Shown piece by piece: positions 44,898 to 51,323 of a DNA stretch of 64,000 bases. Each line of letters begins with the position of its first letter. Position 1 is the stretch's first letter. The stretch comes from Lachnoclostridium sp. UBA5725. Lineage in GTDB: Bacteria; Bacillota; Clostridia; Lachnospirales; Lachnospiraceae. The position numbers and the translations under genes were made by a program. The notes beneath the pieces were generated by a model. The model was not told the origin of the DNA and did not search any database. It worked only from the letters and a program-made list of their open reading frames with translations. The DNA is taken from positions 1-64,000 of the forward strand of contig DIGJ01000010.1 in NCBI GenBank assembly GCA_002419585.1. The letters run 5' to 3'.

Positions 44898-45986
44898 ATG
44901 AAAGAAATAGTAATATGTAATGCGATGCCAATCTATAAAGAGGCGCCAGTTTCTCCGATTTTATTAGAAGAAAACATAGACAAATTGCTTACAGCATTGT
45001 TGGAAATTGATGCTAAAAAACATTATCTGATTGCGCCAAAGGGTAAGATTGAAGGTGGCATTCCAGACGAAATAACATTAATTGAACTAGAAGGGGACGC
45101 CGGATTTACCTATGGGAATCATTCCGCTATTTTAAAAGTATTAGAAGGAGAAAAACCAATTCCTTTGTTTTACAATGATAAGACAATGGAGGAATCGATA
45201 GCTATCTTATCCATTGAAGAATTACTCGAACTTTCTGAAAAAAGAGTCTACATTGCGGGTGCGGCAAAGAGCCCTGGGGCATATAAAATTCCAAAAAATG
45301 TAGCACCAAGAACTATTTTAGGTGCATGTGGGGTAAAGACAAAATTAAAAGGAATCTTCTTTGGTTATCCAATGGGGTTCCTATTGGATGAAAGCAAACT
45401 AGATGAAACGATAGAGCTAACAACCGATTATATTGAAGTAATTGATGAATCAGACTGTGTGTTAGATTGTTTATTATCCATTGCGAATCGATTCGAGCAA
45501 GAAAGCTGCGGAAGATGTATTTTTGGTTACGAAGGTGTTACACAGATACGTATGATTTTGTCTGATATTACACAGAAAAAGGGAAAAACTACGGATATCG
45601 CATTACTAATGAAATTATGTGAGGAAATGAAACATCAGGCTCTTTGTGAAATAGGAGTTTCCATGGCAAATACCGTTACAACGGCAATTGATTTTTTTCA
45701 AGAAGAGATAGAGGAGCATATTACCAAAAAAAGCTGTAAGGCTGGAGTTTGTACAAAATTTGTGACCTATCATATTTTACCGGATTTGTGCACCGGATGT
45801 AATGAATGTGTGGATGTATGCGAAGAAGATGCAATCGAAGGTAGAAAACGTTTTATCCATGTGATTGAGCAGGAGGAATGTATACAATGCGGGGCCTGCC
45901 AGGAAGCTTGTGAAGAAGAAGCAATTGTTAAAGCAGGTGCAGGGAAGCCACGATGTCCAAAGAAACCAATTCCTTGCAAACGTTAG
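44898..45986 (+). CDS. NuoF-like protein lacking the FMN/NADH domain, with C-terminal ferredoxin
   Basis: 362 residues from the ATG at 44898 (AGGAGG upstream). Residues ~115-195 are SLBB-like (RVYIAGAAKSPGAYKIPKNV, KLKGIFFGYPMGFLLDE). About 205-270 corresponds to the NuoF [4Fe-4S] helical domain, reading ESCGRCIFGYEG where NuoF has ESCGKCxPCREG. Residues ~295-350 are a two-cluster ferredoxin (CTGCNECVDVCEEDAI, CIQCGACQEACEEEAI). The Gly-rich FMN and NADH motifs of NuoF are not present in the ~110 N-terminal residues. It should therefore relay electrons from the adjacent NuoG-GltD protein rather than oxidise NADH itself. Confidence 0.8.
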   Translation: MKEIVICNAMPIYKEAPVSPILLEENIDKLLTALLEIDAKKHYLIAPKGKIEGGIPDEITLIELEGDAGFTYGNHSAILKVLEGEKPIPLFYNDKTMEESIAILSIEELLELSEKRVYIAGAAKSPGAYKIPKNVAPRTILGACGVKTKLKGIFFGYPMGFLLDESKLDETIELTTDYIEVIDESDCVLDCLLSIANRFEQESCGRCIFGYEGVTQIRMILSDITQKKGKTTDIALLMKLCEEMKHQALCEIGVSMANTVTTAIDFFQEEIEEHITKKSCKAGVCTKFVTYHILPDLCTGCNECVDVCEEDAIEGRKRFIHVIEQEECIQCGACQEACEEEAIVKAGAGKPRCPKKPIPCKR

Positions 45987-46048
45987 CCGTATCATGTAAA
46001 CTAAAGGTATATGAAAAGAATTTGTTTCGTAGGTAGAGGGGAGTTGTT

Positions 46049-46945
46049 ATGATAAAACTGAATCTTCAAAACATTCAATATTTTTTAAAAGTTGCAAAGG
46101 ATCTGAACTTTACAACGGCAGCAAAAGAACTTTATGTTTCTCAGCCTGCATTAAGTAAACAAATTCGCCTCTTGGAAGAATCCATAGGTGTTCAGCTACT
46201 AAAACGAAGTACAAAGCAAGTGGAACTTACGGAGGGCGGAAGAATTATGTTTTTGGCCTGGTCTGATATCATGAAAGAAACAGAAGAAGCGATTGCGCAG
46301 GCCAAAATAGCCAATGCAAAGTATAAGCATAAAGCAAGAATTGGACTTATTGAAATGGGTGGCGTTATCGATTCGGTTATGCCACTCTTAGAAGAATATG
46401 CAGATAAATGTGATGATGTAGAAATTGAATATACAATTTATGGATTTAATGAGTTAAAAGAAGCGTTAAAAAATAAAGAACTGGATATCATATTTTCACT
46501 CTCTTCCGAAATTCCAGGGGAAAATTCGGGCGTTTCCTATAAAGTGCTAACAGACCTTGATTTAAACATTATTGTTCCACAAAAAAATCAATTTTACAAT
46601 CGAACTTCTTTGGAAGTTAGAGAGTTGAAAGACGAAACAATTTATGTTTTTTCAAATGCTTATGCCGACGAAGCAAAACGAAGCATCGTAGAGCATTGCC
46701 AAAAGGAAGGATTTTATCCTGCAAAGATGAAGATGTTTCCCAATGTGACTTCTATGGCAGTTGCATTATCCACAGGAAAGGGAGTTACCATTGGATACCG
46801 TTTTTTCTTTCGAGAAGTAGAAGATAAATTGAAGTTTTTCCCAATTAAAGAGGAAATCGGAAAGCATTACATCGTAGCTGCGTGGAAAAACAAAGATGAG
46901 GAAGATATCAAAGGATTATTAAAGTTTTTGAATGAAAGACTTTAA
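46049..46945 (+). CDS. LysR family transcriptional regulator
   Basis: 298 residues. The N-terminal helix-turn-helix (FTTAAKELYVSQPALSKQIRLLEESIGVQLLKR) is canonical; the C-terminal part is a periplasmic-binding-type effector domain (LDLNIIVPQKNQFYN, ALSTGKGVTIGYRF). It is transcribed with the redox genes, 62 bp after the NuoF-like gene, and ends 4 bp into the convergent AcpS gene. Likely controls the reductase operon in response to a small molecule. Confidence 0.92.
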   Translation: MIKLNLQNIQYFLKVAKDLNFTTAAKELYVSQPALSKQIRLLEESIGVQLLKRSTKQVELTEGGRIMFLAWSDIMKETEEAIAQAKIANAKYKHKARIGLIEMGGVIDSVMPLLEEYADKCDDVEIEYTIYGFNELKEALKNKELDIIFSLSSEIPGENSGVSYKVLTDLDLNIIVPQKNQFYNRTSLEVRELKDETIYVFSNAYADEAKRSIVEHCQKEGFYPAKMKMFPNVTSMAVALSTGKGVTIGYRFFFREVEDKLKFFPIKEEIGKHYIVAAWKNKDEEDIKGLLKFLNERL

Positions 46946-47319
46946 TCTTTTTCTGCAGTAGCAAATGCAAGGGCATAGTCTGTGTCGTAAGATAAAGAAA
47001 TTAATATTTGTGTAATACCTTTTTGGTCAGCCAAAACTTTTGCATTGCCAAGCAGTGTAACAGTAGGCTGGCCAATTTCATTTTCGAGAATTTCGATTTC
47101 ATTTAAGCGAATGGCATCTCCATGTACGGAAAGACATTTGAAGACGGCTTCTTTTCCGGCAAAACGTGTCGCTAGACTATAAAGAGGTGTGGGACGGGAC
47201 AAGATGAGAGCCAATTCATTATCTGTGTAGGTTTTTGTGATAAAAGGGTCATCCAAATGGTTGATAAAAGGTAGTATGTTACTTATTTTTAAAAGATCGG
47301 TTCCATTACCGTATAGCAT
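46942..47319 (-). CDS. acpS: Holo-ACP synthase (4'-phosphopantetheinyl transferase, AcpS type), divergent
   Basis: 125 residues, normal AcpS length. Metal and catalytic residues are kept: Asp8 (GTDLL) and Glu57 (FAGKEAVFK). Unusual: position 14, Arg in Bacillus AcpS where it contacts the ACP Asp next to the modified Ser, is Asn, and the SxTH-type segment near the end reads SLSYDTDYA. The ACP at 33655 has Lys at the matching Asp position, so the two may have co-evolved. AAGGAG precedes the minus-strand ATG. It converges with LysR, overlapping 4 bp. A general AcpS is presumably encoded elsewhere. Confidence 0.88.
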   Translation of the reverse strand: MLYGNGTDLLKISNILPFINHLDDPFITKTYTDNELALILSRPTPLYSLATRFAGKEAVFKCLSVHGDAIRLNEIEILENEIGQPTVTLLGNAKVLADQKGITQILISLSYDTDYALAFATAEKD

Positions 47320-47440
47320 TGTATTTCTCCTTGTCTTTGTTCATGATAATAAAAGTATTATACTCCGAAAAGGAACCTGTGGTCAATTTTTATACATCGT
47401 TGTTTAAAATAACTAAATGCTTTTTGTAGAAATAAGTAAT

Positions 47441-47468
47441 TTAACAATACATTAAATTGTGCTATAAT
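47441..47468 (+). promoter_or_regulatory. Promoter of the interrupted chemoreceptor gene
   Basis: TTAACA, a 16-nt spacer and TATAAT, 44 bp before the start codon. Confidence 0.6.
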
Positions 47469-47512
47469 ACAAATAATAAAAACAATTTGTTGAAAAATAG
47501 GAGGATTTACCA

Positions 47513-49291
47513 ATGAAGAATTTGAAAGTTAGGATAAAAATGGCAATTTTTCAAATTAGCGTACTACTTGCGCTAATTATTGCTGGAGTTATGTCCATGT
47601 ATTTTATGCGCATGGAAGGAAAGCAATCCATCGATATTTTAGAGAAGACCATACGAAGTGATTATGATCAAAACATCAAAGAACAGGTAACAAATACGAT
47701 ATCACTGGTTGATGCAGTTTATCAAAAATATCAGGCAGACGAGTATACCCTAGAGGAAGCTAAATTACTGGCGGCAGATTTAGTACGTGAACTTCGATAT
47801 AAGGATGGCGGATATTTTTGGATTGATACATACGAAGGCGATAATGTAGTATTGCTTGGAAAAGATGTGGAAGGTACGAATCGTATGGCCACGAAAGATA
47901 CGAACGATTTTGAAATGGTAAAAGAGATTATACGTGTTGGATAAGAACCCGATGGAGGGTTTACAGACTATGTATTTCCAAAAGAAGGAGAAACAAAATC
48001 ATCTCCAAAACGTTCCTACAGTAAATCTTTTGATGCCTTCCAGTGGGTAATTGGAACTGGTAACTATACGGATTACATAGACGACGTAGTAAAAGTTCAA
48101 ACTGAAATCGTAAATACAGAAATTAATAAAAAAGTTAGTTTAATGGTTGGTATTCTCCTTGCAATCGCGATTATTATATTTATCATATCCAATGGAATCA
48201 GCCGTGATATTACAAAATCTCTAAAAGCTGCAATTCTTTTCTTTGAACCGATTTCAAATGGTGATTTTACTCAGGATTTACCAAAACGTTTACAAGGCCG
48301 AAAGGACGATATAGGTGGGCTTGGTAGAAAGATGGATGAAATGCGGGAGCAATTGCGTATCTTAATTGAAGAAATACGTCAAAGTGAAACGACTCTAAAT
48401 GCGGTAGTAATTGATATTAAAGAAAATGTATTAAAACAGGATGAATCCATTGAAAATGTATCTGCTACCACCGAAGAATTAGCAGCAAGTATGGAGGAAA
48501 CCTCTGCAACGGCTGAAAGTATCAATAGTATGTCAGAGCAAATTGGAGCAGCAACCAAGAATATTGCGGATCGAGCACAAGATGGGGCGCAACAGGCAGC
48601 TCAAATCCATGAAAGAGCAAATACAGCTAAGATTCAGACAGTTACACAGCGTGAAAAATCAAATACTGTACAAAAGGAAATTCGTGCAAGTCTCGAACAA
48701 GCATTATTGGATGTTAAAGTTGTAGAAAAAATCGGAGTACTATCCTCTTCTATTATGGATATTACCAATCAGACCAATCTTCTTGCTTTGAATGCTTCTA
48801 TCGAGGCAGCAAGAGCTGGTGAAGCCGGCAAAGGTTTTGCAGTTGTAGCAGAAGAAATTGGTAATCTGGCATTTCAGTCAAAAGATGCAGTCGCTAAGAT
48901 ACAGGAAGTAACGCAAAAGGTTACAACCTCCGTTTCAAAACTTTCAAGTGACTCTCAAAGATTGCTAGAATTTATTACTACGGATATTAATGAAAGCTTT
49001 GATACCTTTGATAAGGTGGCAGAAGCTTATAATAAGGATGCGGTTGACTTAGACTCTCTGATTTCAGATTTTAGCGCAACTTCGCAAGAATTATTAGCTT
49101 CCATTGATGGCGTATTAACTTCTATCAATGCAATTAGTACGGCAGCTAATGAAGGTGCTATCGGAGTTACAGAGATTGCCCAGCGCTCTTCTGATATTAT
49201 GAATATGGCTGGTGTAATTGACCAAACGGTTGATAAATGTGTTGAAACCACAGATGTATTACATCGAAACATTGAGAAATTCAAGATATAG
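47513..49291 (+). pseudogene. Methyl-accepting chemotaxis protein interrupted by one in-frame stop
   Basis: One continuous reading frame of 592 codons broken only by TAA at 47942-47944. The first part (143 residues) holds membrane segment one and the start of an sCache_2 sensor domain (LRYKDGGYFWIDTYEG). Directly after the stop the same frame continues as EPDGGFTDYVFPKEGE and AFQWVIGTGNYTDYID, the standard rest of sCache_2. Then come membrane segment two, HAMP and the signalling hairpin (TNLLALNASIEAARAGE). A single change of CAA, AAA or GAA to TAA explains it. The ATG at 48143 has no ribosome binding site and starts at the membrane helix. RBS and promoter are intact, so the event is recent, or an error, or read through. 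Confidence 0.85.
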
Positions 49292-49328
49292 ATTTGTTAG
49301 AAAAATAAATGAGTGTAAATTAATCCAA

Positions 49329-49375
49329 AAAGCGGTTGAAAAGTACAAGATTGTATTTTTTAATCGCTTTCTTTT
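49329..49375 (+). terminator. Terminator after the interrupted chemoreceptor
   Basis: AAAGCGGTTGAAAA pairs with the T-rich arm ending TAATCGCTTT through G-T wobbles, followed by CTTTT. Confidence 0.55.
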
Positions 49376-49493
49376 GGTAAGTTTTCATTTGAAGTATATA
49401 AAATAAATGAAAGTATATTAGAAAAATACACAAATATTGTATAGACACATTGAAAACTAATTACTGAATAATCAATCTAAATAAAAAAACAAC

Positions 49494-49522
49494 TTACATT
49501 TTCAGAAAGATTGTGTTAAACT
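49494..49522 (+). promoter_or_regulatory. Possible promoter upstream of the CarD-like gene
   Basis: TTACAT, a 17-nt spacer and TAAACT. Weak-to-moderate match; it would give a 5' leader of about 150 nt. Confidence 0.35.
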
Positions 49523-49573
49523 AATAGTAACGTGAATATCCTATTCGTAATTTTATACAGATCAACCATCAAG

Positions 49574-49617
49574 AATCCGATTCGTTCATATCCACACTGA
49601 GGGTAGCGGATTTTTTG
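49574..49617 (+). terminator. Leader hairpin with T-run (possible attenuator)
   Basis: AATCCG and CGGATT pair (6 bp, long loop) and run into TTTTTTG, 65 bp before the CarD-like start. It could end a short RNA or act as an attenuator. Confidence 0.4.
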
Positions 49618-49681
49618 AATGTTGAAATGGTTTATGTAATGGAAGGTTATTGTAAAGCAATTGAGTAAAGGAGTATGAAGT

Positions 49682-50194
49682 ATGTTTGATGTTGGAGACT
49701 ACATTGTTTATGGTGTAAATGGAGTATGCAAAGTAGAAAAAGTTGGTACGGTAAGCGTTGCTGGCATACCAAAAGATAAAATGTATTACACATTAGTTCC
49801 AGTTTATTCGAAAGGAAGTACGGTGTTCACTCCTACGGATAATCTAAAAGTTGTAATGCGTCCGATAATATCGAAGGAAGAAGCTTTGACTTTAGTTGAC
49901 AGTATAAATGAAATTGAAATGATAAAGGAACAAGACGATCGATTGCAAGAGGTAAAGTACAAGGAAGCATTAAAAAAATGCGACTGTAAAGAGTGTATTC
50001 GAATTATTAAAACCTTATATCAAAAAAGGCAGACAAGAATTGCAGAAGGTAAGAAAATAACATCTGGAGATGAAAAATATCTTCATTTAGCAGAAGAATA
50101 CTTATATGGAGAATTAGCAATACCGCTTGAGATGGAGAAGAATGAAGTGGAAGCATTTATTTGTGCAAGAGTGGAGATTTTAGAACTGGCATAG
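49682..50194 (+). CDS. CarD/CdnL-TRCF family transcriptional regulator
   Basis: 170 residues, the usual size. N-terminal RNA-polymerase-interacting Tudor-like domain (FDVGDYIVYGVNGVCKVEKVG, YYTLVPVYSKGSTVFTPTDN), then a helical DNA-binding domain (QKRQTRIAEGKKITSGDEKYLHLAEEYLYGELA). Such proteins bind RNA polymerase and modulate promoter opening. AAAGGAG precedes the ATG. It stands alone between the chemoreceptor remnant and the molybdenum genes, with no evident link. Confidence 0.93.
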   Translation: MFDVGDYIVYGVNGVCKVEKVGTVSVAGIPKDKMYYTLVPVYSKGSTVFTPTDNLKVVMRPIISKEEALTLVDSINEIEMIKEQDDRLQEVKYKEALKKCDCKECIRIIKTLYQKRQTRIAEGKKITSGDEKYLHLAEEYLYGELAIPLEMEKNEVEAFICARVEILELA

Positions 50195-50277
50195 AAAATT
50201 TGGTTGTATTGACATAAAATAAGAAAAATGATAGCATTCATCTCATAGAGAATATTATAAAAAATGGGATGGTAACT

Positions 50278-51204
50278 ATGAATAAAACAGGATGCATCAT
50301 TGTTGCAGCGGGAGAAACAGGTGAAAAAGGGAGTGTTTCACCGCTAATGCAAATAGGATCTATTACAATCATAAAACGAATCGTATTAACATTTCAGCAG
50401 GCACAGGTATCCCCAATCGTTATGGTTACCGGATATCAGGCTTTGGAGATTGAGCAGCATCTTGCAGATTACGGGGTTATTTTTATAAAAAATGAAACAT
50501 ATCAGTATTCGGAAAAGTTCGATTCTGCAAAAATAGGACTTGATTTTATCAAGGATAAATGTGAGCAGGTGTTTTTTACATCGGTAACCGTTCCGATGTA
50601 TACTGCCGATACGCTTCAAAGGATGATACAAACGGACAAGAAGTTGGTAACCCCATCTTATCAGGGAAAGGCAGGTCATCCTTTATTAATCCATAATTCC
50701 TTCATTCCTAAGATTTTAGCTTACGCAGGGGAACAAGGTATGCGAGGAGCCATCCAAAGTATAGGGGAAGAAAAGGATTACCTTGTGGTTGAAGATGAAG
50801 GAATTATTCTGGAAGCCGAGAATATGGAACGACTTGACCAATTACTACATGATCACAATGATCACTTGCTGCATCCTTTTTTGCGTCTGAGCATTGAAAA
50901 GGAACATCTCTTTTTTAACTCCAGAGCAAAACTTTTACTTTTACTCATTCAGGAAACCCATTCGGTAAAAGGTGCCTGTAAACACATGGCTCTTTCATAC
51001 GGAAAAGCTTGGAATATGTTAAATGAAATGGAAGAAGCATTGGGATACTGTGTGGTAGAAAGAAGACAGGGAGGAAGTCGAGGGGGAAAAACAAATCTGA
51101 CTTTGCAGGGGAAGTCCTTTTTAAACAAATATCAAAGATACGAAGAAGATGTAAGGCAATATGCCGTGCAACATTTTTATGAGGTTTTTGAGGAATTCAA
51201 ATAA
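50278..51204 (+). CDS. MocA-like nucleotidyltransferase fused to ModE-type helix-turn-helix
   Basis: 308 residues from the ATG at 50278 (GGGATGG upstream). Residues 1-~195 resemble MobA/MocA nucleotidyltransferases that make molybdopterin cytosine or guanine dinucleotide (IIVAAGETGEKG start, VFFTSVTVPMYT, GKAGHPLLIH), although the nucleotide loop is degenerate. Residues ~220-300 match the ModE winged helix (SVKGACKHMALSYGKAWNMLNEMEEALGY, ERRQGGSRGGKTNLT). It may couple cofactor state to control of the molybdenum hydroxylases downstream. A strong terminator follows. Confidence 0.8.
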   Translation: MNKTGCIIVAAGETGEKGSVSPLMQIGSITIIKRIVLTFQQAQVSPIVMVTGYQALEIEQHLADYGVIFIKNETYQYSEKFDSAKIGLDFIKDKCEQVFFTSVTVPMYTADTLQRMIQTDKKLVTPSYQGKAGHPLLIHNSFIPKILAYAGEQGMRGAIQSIGEEKDYLVVEDEGIILEAENMERLDQLLHDHNDHLLHPFLRLSIEKEHLFFNSRAKLLLLLIQETHSVKGACKHMALSYGKAWNMLNEMEEALGYCVVERRQGGSRGGKTNLTLQGKSFLNKYQRYEEDVRQYAVQHFYEVFEEFK

Positions 51205-51218
51205 TTAAGTATGCTTAT

Positions 51219-51261
51219 AGCACCAAGTTCTTTTAAAGAAGAATTTGATGCTATTTTTTTT
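51219..51261 (+). terminator. Strong terminator after the MocA-ModE gene
   Basis: AGCACCAAGTTCT pairs with AGAATTTGATGCT (13 bp, one mismatch, one wobble), followed by A and eight T. Confidence 0.8.
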
Positions 51262-51273
51262 GCGATTTATAAT
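51245..51273 (+). promoter_or_regulatory. Promoter of the xanthine-dehydrogenase-like gene, overlapping the terminator
   Basis: TTGATG, a 17-nt spacer and TATAAT. The -35 lies in the right arm of the preceding terminator, 50 bp before the start codon. Confidence 0.5.
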
Positions 51274-51323
51274 ACATTTATCAGTAAATTGCATGATTTG
51301 AATGCTAAGGAGGAACTAAAAAT

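Larger units (their letters stand above)
49292..49681. other. 390-bp intergenic region with terminator, promoter and leader hairpin
   Basis: No protein gene is supported. It contains the terminator of the interrupted chemoreceptor (49329-49375), a promoter-like pair (49494-49522), and a hairpin with T-run (49574-49617) before the CarD-like gene. Confidence 0.5.

Noticed and set aside
48143..49291. Independent 382-residue chemoreceptor starting at the ATG at 48143
   Set aside because: Same frame as the part before the stop, no ribosome binding site, and the start falls at a membrane helix; it is the second half of one interrupted gene.
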